Made by a program: the position numbers and the translations under genes
Source: Alteromonas profundi
Lineage (GTDB): Bacteria; Pseudomonadota; Gammaproteobacteria; Enterobacterales; Alteromonadaceae
Length of the DNA stretch: 64,000 bases
Assembly (NCBI RefSeq): GCF_010500865.1
Contig: NZ_JAAAWN010000026.1
Coordinates: 1-64,000, forward strand
Reading direction: 5' to 3'
Part shown: in pieces, positions 34,844 through 44,027 of the stretch
Position numbering within the stretch: position 1 is the first letter of the stretch
Layout of the letters: each line of letters begins with the position of its first letter
The notes under the pieces: model-generated
The model's input: the letters and a program-made list of their open reading frames with translations, nothing else
Database searches by the model: none
Told to the model about the DNA's origin: nothing

Positions 34844-34957
34844 ATGTGGTATTTCACATGGATTTTAGGAGTATTACTCGCGTGTTCTTTTGGCATTATC
34901 AACGCCATGTGGTTGGAATCGACTGAAAACCTAGATCGCCCCGAAGACGCTGACTAA
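34844..34957 (+). CDS. cydX: Cytochrome bd small subunit CydX
   Basis: A 37-residue single-helix protein, MWYFTWILGVLLACSFGIIN followed by AMWLES and an acidic tail. This fits CydX (YbgT family), which stabilises the heme site of cytochrome bd. TAAGGAG lies six bases before the ATG. Too short for most gene finders, but position and sequence are clear. Confidence 0.95.
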   Translation: MWYFTWILGVLLACSFGIINAMWLESTENLDRPEDAD

Positions 34958-35039
34958 AAAAGTATGCGGCATCATATTCGGTAAAACGTGCGCGGACGAT
35001 ATCACTGTCTGCGCACTTGATAACTAAGTAAGAGTACCT

Positions 35040-35546
35040 GTGAAAAAAGAAACCGTTTCTGACAGACAGACATTGTCATCTTGGTGTAAGAGGTTAGACG
35101 ATGCTCATAGGCTTGGCATGGGTTCGTCGCTTATGACACTTGTGGTGATAAAGTGTCTGTCACTTTTTTCTCTGGTGTTCGCGTTTTACTCCTTCGCGCA
35201 CATTGCTCAGTCATGGATTGTGCTGAAGCAACCAGCAAGCCACGAACTTATCATTGGCATTATGGTGAGTTTATTGATTAATTGGGTATTAAATGGCGTT
35301 TATAACGTACAGTTAATGCGCAGTAAAATTAACACGCTTGAGCGCTTTGAAGGTCTACTTCATCACAGGTTTGCGACGCAGCAACACGCGTTGGCCCGCC
35401 AACATTCCAGTTTTTACTGGCAAGATGTCTGGCAAAATCAATTGGTCGATTTGGTCAATTGGGCATTTGAATATCGAACAGTACAAACGGTAGCGATTAT
35501 CGCCCCGCTTTTAGCACTAGCAGTGATATTTCTATCAACCCTGTGA
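35040..35546 (+). CDS. cydD: CydD, N-terminal part (split gene)
   Basis: A 168-residue membrane protein equal to the first third of CydD, the ABC exporter subunit that with CydC exports glutathione/cysteine and is required for assembly of cytochrome bd. It has an N-terminal amphipathic region, membrane helices (LFSLVFAFYSFAHIAQSWIV, IIGIMVSLLINWVLNGVYNV) and a third near the end (VAIIAPLLALAVIF). It stops at TGA 35544-35546, where the E. coli protein continues with a fourth helix; that continuation is encoded in another frame from 35543. Starts at GTG. Lesion, sequencing error or true split: see the next entry. Confidence 0.8.
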   Translation: MKKETVSDRQTLSSWCKRLDDAHRLGMGSSLMTLVVIKCLSLFSLVFAFYSFAHIAQSWIVLKQPASHELIIGIMVSLLINWVLNGVYNVQLMRSKINTLERFEGLLHHRFATQQHALARQHSSFYWQDVWQNQLVDLVNWAFEYRTVQTVAIIAPLLALAVIFLSTL

Positions 35547-36661
35547 TTGGCACAGGGTTACTTATCACCTTACCTGTAGTGCCTTTGTTTATGGTGATTG
35601 TAGGCAAGGGCGCCGGTGCACTGCATCGGAAACACTTTTTGGCATTAGCACGATTAGGTGGCATGTTTACCGACCGGCTAAATGCGCTCCCTATGCTGGC
35701 GAACTACAACGCGAATAAAAAGCAAACTGATTTATTGGTGGCAGCCAGTGACGAGCTTAACAAGCGCACCATGAATGTGGTGGGGGTGGCGTTTTTGTCT
35801 AACAGCGTGTTAGATTTCTTTGCGACCTTATCCGTGGCCTTGGTGGCGGTATTTATTGGTTTTTCGCTTCTAGGGGAGCTTAATATTGGGCCTTCTATCG
35901 AATTGAAAGATGGCCTTTGGATATTGTTAACCGTCCCTTTGCTGCTGAGCGAAATGAAAAAGCTAGGGGCCATCTACCATCAAAAAGCAAAAGCTGAGGC
36001 AGCCCAGGAAAATTTAGCGCCACTGCTTTCATCAACGGACATGCCATTTAACCCAGATAGCACTCAACCGTTTTCAGGCTTTGAGGCAAAAGCGTTTCGT
36101 GCGGGTGATGTATTGCATGCCGACAAACTCGTAATTTCTCCTCACGATCACATACTTATCAGTGGGGCTTCTGGAAGCGGTAAAACCTTGTTGCTTGAAG
36201 CGCTCTCGGCAAAAAGGGAAAGCTCCCATTGTTTAAAAGGCAAGGTGGTTTGGTTAACACAGCAACCGGTTGTTTTACCCTCAAGTGTGCGCCAAAACCT
36301 GTGTTTAGATGACGTATACGATGATGAAAAACTTTTGCAGGTGCTATTCCAAGTTGAGCTTACATCTTGGTTTGAAGCACTTCCTGACGGCTTAGATACG
36401 CAACTTTCTTATTGTCCAGAACTGTCGGGTGGCGAGGCACAACGTCTTTCATTAGCCCGAGCCCTGTTGCGAGAAGCCGACATCTGGTTGCTAGATGAAC
36501 CCACTGCGCATTTATCTGATAGCCAACATCACAGACTGTCGCGGCTTATCCACTCTGTGACGCAAGATAAAACGGTACTGTGGGCATCTCACAAGGCATT
36601 ACCAGCAAATTGGTTTACGCATTTTTGGAACGTTAAACATCAACAAGTGAATGTGCAATGA
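35543..36661 (+). CDS. cydD: CydD, C-terminal part with ATPase (split gene)
   Basis: A 372-residue segment that completes CydD: the rest of the membrane domain (PVVPLFMVIVGKGAGALHRK, HFLALARLGGMFTDRL matching E. coli HFLDRL) and the ATPase (Walker A GASGSGKT at residues 208-215, signature PELSGGEAQRLSLARA, Walker B DIWLLDEPT). It begins at a GTG overlapping the TGA of the N-terminal part (GTGA), so coupled translation is conceivable. Joining the two frames with one extra base after TTTCT restores the spacing seen in E. coli CydD exactly. Overlaps cydC by four bases. Confidence 0.82.
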   Translation: MIGTGLLITLPVVPLFMVIVGKGAGALHRKHFLALARLGGMFTDRLNALPMLANYNANKKQTDLLVAASDELNKRTMNVVGVAFLSNSVLDFFATLSVALVAVFIGFSLLGELNIGPSIELKDGLWILLTVPLLLSEMKKLGAIYHQKAKAEAAQENLAPLLSSTDMPFNPDSTQPFSGFEAKAFRAGDVLHADKLVISPHDHILISGASGSGKTLLLEALSAKRESSHCLKGKVVWLTQQPVVLPSSVRQNLCLDDVYDDEKLLQVLFQVELTSWFEALPDGLDTQLSYCPELSGGEAQRLSLARALLREADIWLLDEPTAHLSDSQHHRLSRLIHSVTQDKTVLWASHKALPANWFTHFWNVKHQQVNVQ

Positions 36662-38274
36662 CACACCGTAATCGTACTGAAAAGCCAGCTATATTAACCT
36701 TGCTTCTTGCTATTTTGCATGGTGCTGCGGGTTTAAGTATTTTAGTTATTTCTTCGTGGTTTATTGCGATTAGCGCTATTGCACCTTTAGGATTTAACTA
36801 TGTTATTCCTGCCGTGGTTATTCGCGCGCTCGCCTTACTTCGCATCGCATCAGGTTATGCCTCAATGTGGGTGGGTCACAACGACTTACTTTACCGGATA
36901 AGTGGTGTGCGCTTATTGGTGTTTTCTCAGTTAACGAATGCGCATAGTGGAAGCCATGCATACTCTACTGAAGCATTAGCGCATCATACAGAAGAGGTCG
37001 CATCTATGTGGATTGCATGGATTGCACCACTTTCAAGTGTGCTTATTCTGTTTGTTAGTGTGTGTGTTGGGGCATCTACGTTCGGCTTACCCGGCGCGCC
37101 CATATTATGGGTTGGTTTTGTTGGTTGGCTATTCATCATGAGTTGGCAAGGGGTGAGAAGTTTGAAAGGTGCAGGCCATTATGCTGCGTCCACGACTCAC
37201 TTTAGAGAGCAAACCACAGCGTTTTTTAATACCAGTGCTATTTGGCATCTTAAAAAAACCGATAGCATCACCTCAGGTCAGTCACCGCGATATCAGTTAA
37301 AAAATGTGCCTAGTGCTAAGCAGGTATGGCGAGATAACTTAACACAGCAAGCAAGCGCCCATAGCGCGGCATGGTTGTTTCAAGGCGTGGCCTACTGTTT
37401 ACTTATAGGGGGGCTACTGGCAACGCCGAGTGTGTTTTATACGCCGCTGGCCATAGTGGTGCCCATGGTGTTGCTTGCATCACCAGATTGGGCGTCGAGC
37501 GCCTTTCACGCTGTCACGCGGGTTTCCCAATGGCAGCACAGTCGAAATGCCCTTAATGCCCTCTCTACAGTGCCTTATGATAATTTAAATAACGTCGGGT
37601 TTAATCAGCAACTGCAATGTGAACATTTAAAGCCCCTAGAGTGGCGCAGTGCAAGTGTTTCTGCTGTTGTTCAACGGCAAGGAATAACCTTATTGCAGGG
37701 CGCGTCTGGCAGCGGTAAATCAAGTTTGTTACAAGCCATAGTAGGTTTAATCCCAAGTACGGGAAGGCGTATTGTTGATGGTGTGCCCTTACCTCACGGG
37801 TTAATAGAAGGCTGGCGGTATGTAGAGCAGTCTCCTACCGTTTTGTCGGCAACGATTAAGCAAAATCTGGACCCTGCGGGCTTGGGTGTTACAGAGCAAA
37901 AAATGGACGAATGCTTGCGTGCACTCGGACTGGACTCGCTGTTACCGCTGGAAACCTGGGTTGGCAAGGCAGGGCGGCACTTATCAGGTGGAGAAAGTAA
38001 GCGCTTGGAGTTGGCTCGCGCTATCTTGTCATCGCCCTCGCTACTGTGTGTAGATGAACCATTCGAAGGACTGGATGCTGAATCTCAACAACGGGTGTGT
38101 ACGCTACTTAAACGGGTGTCTGCTACCACACCAATAGTGGTTGCTTCACATGTTGTGCCCGCTACCTTTTCATTTAATGAGCTAATCTCCCTTGATAGCA
38201 TTTCTTTAAATCCTACCTTCCAACGAATATACGACGGGCACAAACGTTTTACAGTTACCGAGACAGGACAGTAG
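36658..38274 (+). CDS. cydC: CydC, ABC exporter subunit for cytochrome bd assembly
   Basis: A 538-residue ABC half-transporter with six membrane helices (from LLLAILHGAAGLSILVISSW) and an ATPase domain: Walker A GASGSGKSSL, signature LSGGESKRLELARAIL, Walker B LLCVDEPFEGLD, and VASHVV as the H-loop. It forms the CydDC heterodimer that exports reductant to the periplasm. The start overlaps the cydD stop (ATGA). Slightly shorter than E. coli CydC (573), with a reduced C-terminal end. Confidence 0.93.
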   Translation: MTHRNRTEKPAILTLLLAILHGAAGLSILVISSWFIAISAIAPLGFNYVIPAVVIRALALLRIASGYASMWVGHNDLLYRISGVRLLVFSQLTNAHSGSHAYSTEALAHHTEEVASMWIAWIAPLSSVLILFVSVCVGASTFGLPGAPILWVGFVGWLFIMSWQGVRSLKGAGHYAASTTHFREQTTAFFNTSAIWHLKKTDSITSGQSPRYQLKNVPSAKQVWRDNLTQQASAHSAAWLFQGVAYCLLIGGLLATPSVFYTPLAIVVPMVLLASPDWASSAFHAVTRVSQWQHSRNALNALSTVPYDNLNNVGFNQQLQCEHLKPLEWRSASVSAVVQRQGITLLQGASGSGKSSLLQAIVGLIPSTGRRIVDGVPLPHGLIEGWRYVEQSPTVLSATIKQNLDPAGLGVTEQKMDECLRALGLDSLLPLETWVGKAGRHLSGGESKRLELARAILSSPSLLCVDEPFEGLDAESQQRVCTLLKRVSATTPIVVASHVVPATFSFNELISLDSISLNPTFQRIYDGHKRFTVTETGQ

Positions 38275-38406
38275 GCAAGGACGTTAACTCGCGGCTAAAC
38301 TACACATGCTCAAGTGCATTTACTTAGAGTGATAAGACTATTTATCTACAATTGGGCAGCCTAGTTAAGCTATGCTCGTTATCTAACCTACAGTTTGAGG
38401 GGTTTT

Positions 38407-39360
38407 ATGCATCACCATCATCACCACTACCATACCCCAGATAAACCTGAAGGGGGCGCCGACAGTAAACGTATCGCATGGGCTTTCTGGTTGAATTTCA
38501 TATTCACCATTTTTGAATTCGTAGGTGGGTGGCTAACCAATAGCGTGGCAATCATGGCCGATGCTGTTCACGACCTTGGGGACTCGTTATCTATAGGATT
38601 GGCGTGGTATCTAAGTAAATTGGGCCATAAAGCCGCAACCAATAAATACTCCTATGGGTTTAAGCGCTTAAGTTTGATGGGCGCAATGATTAATGGCCTT
38701 ATTTTAGTGATAGGCTCGGTATGGATCTTATCTGAGGCTATCCCGCGCTTATTACAGCCAGAAATGCCGGTTACTGAAGGTATGATGGGTATGGCGGTGT
38801 TGGGTATTTTAGTTAACGGTTTTGCCGCGTATAAACTACATGGGGGCCACTCCATGAATGAAAAAGTACTCAACTGGCACCTTATTGAAGACGCCATGGG
38901 ATGGGTGGCCGTTCTTCTTGTTGCAATCGTTCTTCATTTCGTTGATTGGCCCATATTAGACCCTGTGCTGTCTATTGTATTTACCCTTTTTATTTTGACC
39001 AATGTGCTTAGGTATGTACTGCAAACCATGAAGTTATTTTTGCAGGGCGTACCGGATGAAAACCAGCAAAAGGACATTACTGAAACACTACTCGAACTGC
39101 CCCATGTTGAAGAGTTACATCATGTGCATTTTTGGTCGTTAGACGGTGAACAGCATGTACTCACTGCTCACGTAGTAATTAATTGCAGTATAGATAACGA
39201 TACCTTAATTCAGTTGAAACAAGCGGTTGCAGAAAAGCTTGCTGTCTTCGGGTTGGCGCATACCACTATTGAATTTGAACTTCCTGGGGAGCCCTGCCGT
39301 GACGATGCAGATAATTTACATATACACCCGCATCATCACGAACATGTGCATATAAAATAA
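38407..39360 (+). CDS. Cation diffusion facilitator (zinc/cobalt exporter family)
   Basis: A 317-residue CDF transporter with six helices and a cytoplasmic C-terminal domain. The metal-site motif DAVHDLGDS in helix 2 and its partner HLIEDAMGW in helix 5 carry the Asp/His ligands. The protein begins MHHHHHHYH and ends in a second His-rich tail (HIHPHHHEHVHIK), so both ends can bind metal. The frame opens at a TTG (38395), but GAGGGG is placed for ATG 38407. It probably exports Zn2+, Co2+ or Fe2+ in exchange for protons. Confidence 0.9.
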   Translation: MHHHHHHYHTPDKPEGGADSKRIAWAFWLNFIFTIFEFVGGWLTNSVAIMADAVHDLGDSLSIGLAWYLSKLGHKAATNKYSYGFKRLSLMGAMINGLILVIGSVWILSEAIPRLLQPEMPVTEGMMGMAVLGILVNGFAAYKLHGGHSMNEKVLNWHLIEDAMGWVAVLLVAIVLHFVDWPILDPVLSIVFTLFILTNVLRYVLQTMKLFLQGVPDENQQKDITETLLELPHVEELHHVHFWSLDGEQHVLTAHVVINCSIDNDTLIQLKQAVAEKLAVFGLAHTTIEFELPGEPCRDDADNLHIHPHHHEHVHIK

Positions 39361-39678
39361 AGATGCAGGTGGGCTTTTTTGAGCCTGATAGTAGGTTCGG
39401 GCAGTAAAACGCCCTATCTCTGTGCCAAAGCGGTGTTCATTTTATGCTTTCTTTTTATATGTTCTAGCACCTTAAAAGAAAGGCGTGTTTACATTCTGAA
39501 ACAGCTAAACTGCTTGTGATGCGAACAAAGTGTTAATGGCCTTTTCGTTATCGCGTTAGCGTTGTAAGAGGTATACATGGCAGTTAAATCTTCTTTGTCA
39601 TGCGCATTTTTGAGTATATTTATACGGCAAGTTAGCCAAGATAAGCTAGCTTACTAGGCGTTATACGCTACTCACCTC

Positions 39679-39704
39679 TGTATACAATAATTCATTTGTA
39701 TACA
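39679..39704. promoter_or_regulatory. Inverted repeat TGTATACAA-N8-TTGTATACA
   Basis: A perfect nine-base inverted repeat with an eight-base spacer, each half being itself near-palindromic (TGTATACA). It is located 215 bp before the transporter gene. Probably an operator for a regulator different from the LacI protein; the protein is unknown. Confidence 0.5.
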
Positions 39705-39827
39705 CTGCGCTGTCCATTTTCTAACACGGTTTTATTGCTATAAATTCATACTGATAAACTGATATTAACAAATAACATGTTTTTTACATTGAATTTGTTA
39801 ACACTTCATGTAATTATTATTTAAAAA

Positions 39828-39841
39828 TGTAAGCGCTTACA
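39828..39841. promoter_or_regulatory. LacI-type operator 1 (sugar transporter)
   Basis: TGTAAGCGCTTACA, a perfect 14-base palindrome with the central CG typical of LacI-family operators. Identical to the site at 56776-56789. Confidence 0.75.
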
Positions 39842-39860
39842 GGTTAAGTTTTTTTGCTCT

Positions 39861-39874
39861 TGTAAGCGTTTTCA
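39861..39874. promoter_or_regulatory. LacI-type operator 2 (sugar transporter)
   Basis: TGTAAGCGTTTTCA, 11 of 14 bases as the perfect palindrome, 33 bp downstream of it and thus on the same face of the DNA. It lies 46 bp upstream of the start codon. Confidence 0.7.
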
Positions 39875-39919
39875 TTTTCGCCTTTTATAAAATGACATAA
39901 TCAATATTAGAGGTATAAA

Positions 39920-41176
39920 GTGGCCACATCAGTTCAATCCCACTCTGCGCAGGCGAGTTCGCCTTTACCTGCTGGCGGTTACCGCTTTGCGCTAATATCG
40001 TTAACCACATTATTTTTCATGTGGGGCTTTATTACCTGTCTTAACGACATCCTTATTCCTTATTTGAAAGGGGCATTCAACCTTAGCTATACCCAAGCTA
40101 TGCTCATTCAATTTTGCTTTTTTAGCGCTTACTTCATCGTATCTCTTCCCGCTGGCATGATAGTGTCGAAAATAGGCTATCAAAAGGGAATAGTACTGGG
40201 CTTAGCTATTGCGTGTATTGGTTGTTTATTGTTTTATCCTGCGGCGGCCCATGGCATTTATGCGGTTTTTCTCATTGCGCTATTTGTACTTGCCAGTGGT
40301 ATTACCATCTTACAGGTGTCGGCGAACCCCTATGTTACTGCCTTAGGAGACCCAGATACTGCTTCGTCGCGACTCACCATGACACAGGCGTTTAATTCGC
40401 TAGGGACTACCGTGGCGCCATTTTTTGGTTCCTACCTAATATTTGGCGTAAGCGGCGAACACAATAGTGCTACTGCCTCGGCATCTGATGTTCAGGTGCC
40501 TTATCTTATTTTGGCTCTTACCTTATTACTACTTGCCTTAGTGTTCTTATATTTAAAGTTACCTAAGCTTCATCAAACTAATGCTAATACAAAAGTGTTT
40601 TCCGGAGGTGCTTGGCAGCATCGTCATCTGGTATTGGGGGCGCTCGGTATTTTTATGTATGTAGGCGCTGAAGTGGCTATTGGTAGCATGATAGTGAACT
40701 ATCTGGCTAACCCCTCGGTGGCAGGCTTGTCAGAGGGCAAAGCCTCTAAGCTACTGGCCTATTTTTGGGGCGGCGCCATGGTGGGCCGATTTATCGGCGC
40801 CCTTGTCATGCAGAAAATTTCTGGCGGTAAAGTTTTGGCATTTAACGCCTTTATGGCTATTGCGCTAATACTTATTTCCATAAATAGCGAAGGCGCTGTG
40901 GCGCTATGGTCGATGCTAGGTGTGGGATTGTTCAACTCTATTATGTTCCCCACTATTTTTAGTCTTGCGCTACATAAGTTAGGTAAACACACACCGCAAG
41001 GCTCAGGCATTTTATGCTTGGCCATTGTCGGTGGTGCAATTATACCGCTACTTCAAGGTGTGCTTGCCGACAACGTTGGCGTTACCCTTTCATTTTTATT
41101 ACCCGCCGCCTGCTATGTGTATATTGCGTACTATGGCTTGGTCGGCTGCCGTGTAAACCCTATTAAACCAAACTAA
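39920..41176 (+). CDS. FucP/GluP-family sugar:H+ symporter
   Basis: A 418-residue major facilitator protein of the fucose/glucose/galactose permease group. The first helix carries the family pattern [20 protein letters not shown], followed by [20 protein letters not shown] and [20 protein letters not shown], then a Gly-rich [16 protein letters not shown] loop. It imports monosaccharide, most likely the glucose made by the GH3 enzyme encoded seven bp downstream. It starts at a GTG with AGAGG before it. Two LacI-type operators lie upstream. Confidence 0.92.
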   Translation: MATSVQSHSAQASSPLPAGGYRFALISLTTLFFMWGFITCLNDILIPYLKGAFNLSYTQAMLIQFCFFSAYFIVSLPAGMIVSKIGYQKGIVLGLAIACIGCLLFYPAAAHGIYAVFLIALFVLASGITILQVSANPYVTALGDPDTASSRLTMTQAFNSLGTTVAPFFGSYLIFGVSGEHNSATASASDVQVPYLILALTLLLLALVFLYLKLPKLHQTNANTKVFSGGAWQHRHLVLGALGIFMYVGAEVAIGSMIVNYLANPSVAGLSEGKASKLLAYFWGGAMVGRFIGALVMQKISGGKVLAFNAFMAIALILISINSEGAVALWSMLGVGLFNSIMFPTIFSLALHKLGKHTPQGSGILCLAIVGGAIIPLLQGVLADNVGVTLSFLLPAACYVYIAYYGLVGCRVNPIKPN

Positions 41177-41182
41177 GGAAGA

Positions 41183-43711
41183 ATGATGAGAACAAAAATT
41201 CTTGCTTCATTTATTTCAGCAGTCATTCTCGGTGGTTGTACTACCGCTACCGAAGATACTGCCACTGAAGCGGTCAGCAAAGCCAGCGACATATGGCCTG
41301 AATTGGCAATAGAGGTACAGCCTGATCCAGCGGTGGAGCAAAAGGTTACTGCACTTATGGCCGACATGACATTAGAGCAAAAAGTCGCCCAGATGATTCA
41401 GCCAGAAATTCGAAACATATCTGTTGAAGATATGCGTAAGTATGGCTTTGGGTCGTACCTTAATGGCGGCGGCGCTTTCCCCGACAATAACAAACATGCG
41501 ACGCCGGATGATTGGGTGGCGCTGGCAGAAAAGCTCTATCAAGCCTCTGTGGATGATAGTTTAGATGGCTCTAGCATTCCTACTATGTGGGGAACCGATG
41601 CGGTTCACGGTCACAACAATGTTATTGGAGCTACATTATTCCCTCATAATATTGGCTTAGGTGCCGCAAATAACCCTGAACTGATGGAAAAAATTGCCCA
41701 CATTACAGCCAAAGAAGTGATGGCGACAGGGATAGATTGGGTATTTGCACCGACAGTGGCGGTAGTGCGTGATGATCGTTGGGGGCGTACATATGAGAGC
41801 TACTCAGAAGATCCCGCCATCGTACGTGAGTACGCGGCCTCGGTAGTGAGAGGGTTACAAGGGGCAGCTGATAAAGACTTTTTAAGCGATCAACGTGTCA
41901 TCAGCACAGTTAAACACTTTGTGGGTGATGGTGGAACCGTAGGCGGAGACGACCAAGGTAATAATATCGCTAGTGAACAAGAATTGTTTGATATTCACGC
42001 CCAGGGCTATGTAGGCGGGCTGAGCGCAGGCGCCCAGTCAGTAATGGCTTCATTCAACAGCTGGAACGGTGAAAAGTTGCATGGACACAAATATCTTCTT
42101 ACCGACGTATTGAAAGATCGTATGGGGTTTGACGGCTTTGTGGTGGGTGATTGGAACGGTCATGGCCAAGTTAAAGGTTGCAATAACCAAGACTGTGCTC
42201 AAGCCATCAATGCAGGGTTAGACATTTTCATGGTGCCCAACGATTGGAAAGCCTTATTTGAAAATACCATTGCGCAAGTAAAAGATGGCACTATTGCAAT
42301 GTCGCGTATTGATGATGCGGTACGTCGTATTTTACGCGTAAAAGTGCGTGCTGGCTTGTTTGAAAAGCCAAGCCCGGCGAACCGTCCTTTATCGGGTGAT
42401 AAATCGCTTATTGGCGCTGAAGCGCATCGCGAGGTTGCTCGTCAGGCTGTTCGTGAATCTTTGGTATTGCTAAAGAATAATGATCATGTGCTTCCTCTTA
42501 AAGGCGCACAACGAATTTTGGTTGCAGGCGACGGCGCGGATAATATCGGCAAACAGTCGGGTGGCTGGAGTATTACTTGGCAAGGTACTAACAACACCAA
42601 CGATGATTTCCCAGGCGGCTCATCAATATTTGATGGTATTCAATCTCAGGTAGAAAATGCCGGCGGGGAAGCGATACTATCTGTAGATGGAAGCTTTGAA
42701 ACTAAGCCAGATGTAGCGGTTGTGGTATTCGGTGAAGAGCCTTACGCTGAAGGGCATGGCGATAGAGAAACCTTAATCTATCAAAACGGCACGAAACGCG
42801 ATTTAGCGTTACTTAGCAAGCTTAAAGGGCAGGGGATCCCGGTGGTTTCTGTCTTTATTAGCGGCCGACCTATGTGGGTGAACGCAGAGTTAAATGCGTC
42901 AGATGCGTTTGTCGCAGCTTGGCTACCAGGCTCCGAAGGTGCTGCGGTAGCAGATGTATTATTTGGTGAGCACGACTTTAAAGGGAAGCTACCATTCTCA
43001 TGGCCCGCTACCCCCGAGCAAATTGTAAATGTCGGTGATGAAGACTACGCACCACTGCTTCCATATGGGTATGGTTTATCATTAAGCGATGAAAGCGAGC
43101 TAGACAATAACTTAAATACTGAAGTGAAAATTGATGCGAGCGCCAGTCAGCCTATGGAAATCCTGAATGGCGCCGTACAAGCCCCTTGGGTACTATGGCT
43201 AAACTCTGCTGATGAATCTCTGTCGGTTAATGCAAGTATTCATAGGGTAGGTGCACTGACCTACCGTACCGTAGATAAAGTTGTGCAAGAAGATGCACGC
43301 AAGTTAACCTTTGATGGCAGCCAGTATGCCGCCATGCGCTTTGCCAGTAAGAGTTTCTTTAGAGAAGATCTAAGTGCCCAACTGGTGATGAATTCAGCGT
43401 TAACCTTTGCTGTTAACCGTCATAGCGAGATTACCGCGCCACTCACTATTGGTATGAACTGTGAGGGCGAGGGAGATGCTCCAGGAAGTTGTTCTACGCA
43501 GATTGATATTAGTGAGCAACTAAATGCGCTGCCAAAAGATAGCTGGTCATCTATGAGTATTGATTTGCAGTGCTTCGTTAAAAAAGGTATTGATTTTACT
43601 GGCCTAGTAGTACCTTTTGAATTAGGTACGGCAGGTAAAGCGAGCCTTAGTGTAGCGGATATTCAATTTACCCCTGAACGTGCTGAACAAGCTGTGCTTA
43701 GCTGTCAGTAA
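41183..43711 (+). CDS. GH3 beta-glucosidase/exo-beta-glucanase lipoprotein
   Basis: An 842-residue lipoprotein (lipobox ILGGC, Cys19) of glycoside hydrolase family 3. The nucleophile Asp323 is in GFVVGDWNGH. KHF (244-246) and the segment GEEPYAEGHGDRE near 517-529 in the second domain correspond to the substrate and acid/base region of barley-type exo-1,3/1,4-glucanases. Residues 690-842 form a C-terminal beta domain like that of ExoP-type marine enzymes. It likely cuts glucose from laminarin oligosaccharides in the periplasm. Two in-frame ATGs lie three bases apart; AAGGA fits the second better. Confidence 0.92.
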   Translation: MMRTKILASFISAVILGGCTTATEDTATEAVSKASDIWPELAIEVQPDPAVEQKVTALMADMTLEQKVAQMIQPEIRNISVEDMRKYGFGSYLNGGGAFPDNNKHATPDDWVALAEKLYQASVDDSLDGSSIPTMWGTDAVHGHNNVIGATLFPHNIGLGAANNPELMEKIAHITAKEVMATGIDWVFAPTVAVVRDDRWGRTYESYSEDPAIVREYAASVVRGLQGAADKDFLSDQRVISTVKHFVGDGGTVGGDDQGNNIASEQELFDIHAQGYVGGLSAGAQSVMASFNSWNGEKLHGHKYLLTDVLKDRMGFDGFVVGDWNGHGQVKGCNNQDCAQAINAGLDIFMVPNDWKALFENTIAQVKDGTIAMSRIDDAVRRILRVKVRAGLFEKPSPANRPLSGDKSLIGAEAHREVARQAVRESLVLLKNNDHVLPLKGAQRILVAGDGADNIGKQSGGWSITWQGTNNTNDDFPGGSSIFDGIQSQVENAGGEAILSVDGSFETKPDVAVVVFGEEPYAEGHGDRETLIYQNGTKRDLALLSKLKGQGIPVVSVFISGRPMWVNAELNASDAFVAAWLPGSEGAAVADVLFGEHDFKGKLPFSWPATPEQIVNVGDEDYAPLLPYGYGLSLSDESELDNNLNTEVKIDASASQPMEILNGAVQAPWVLWLNSADESLSVNASIHRVGALTYRTVDKVVQEDARKLTFDGSQYAAMRFASKSFFREDLSAQLVMNSALTFAVNRHSEITAPLTIGMNCEGEGDAPGSCSTQIDISEQLNALPKDSWSSMSIDLQCFVKKGIDFTGLVVPFELGTAGKASLSVADIQFTPERAEQAVLSCQ

Positions 43712-43737
43712 ACTAGATATATCCCGTGTTTATCGTT

Positions 43738-43777
43738 AAAAACCGCTAAGTTGGATACTCCACTTAGCGGTTTTTTT
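43738..43777 (+). terminator. Intrinsic terminator after the GH3 gene
   Basis: A 14-base perfect stem, AAAAACCGCTAAGT and ACTTAGCGGTTTTT, with a ten-base loop, ending in a T-run on the plus strand. A strong terminator 27 bp after the stop, separating the sugar genes from the heme operon. Confidence 0.9.
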
Positions 43778-43994
43778 GTACACGTTATACCTATTACCAA
43801 CCATTACTTTTTCTATATCTACTCTAAACGTCTGCGTTAGTTTCTGTACTGTCTTTACCTCGCATATACGCATAACTACAAAATTTTAAAATACCGTTTT
43901 GTTTTATGTTGTTGTTTTTATTATTAAATTAATAGATTTAACCGTATTTTAAAATTCTCTCTTGCAATTTTTTAGAAACTAAATAAGATCAAAT

Positions 43995-44013
43995 GCAAAT
44001 TATTATCATTTGC
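43995..44013. promoter_or_regulatory. Fur box before the heme operon
   Basis: GCAAATTATTATCATTTGC agrees with the 19-base Fur consensus at 13 positions and is the centre of a nine-base inverted repeat (AATGCAAAT and ATTTGCATT, 43992-44016). It lies 14 bases before the proposed start codon, so bound Fur would also block the transcript start. Confidence 0.8.
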
Positions 44014-44027
44014 ATTACATAATTATT

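Larger units (their letters stand above)
39361..39919 (+). other. Regulatory intergenic region, 559 bp
   Basis: No gene seen. It holds a perfect inverted repeat at 39679-39704 and two LacI-type operators at 39828-39841 and 39861-39874 (listed separately), all in front of the sugar transporter gene. The stretch 39361-39660 shows nothing I can name. Confidence 0.5.
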
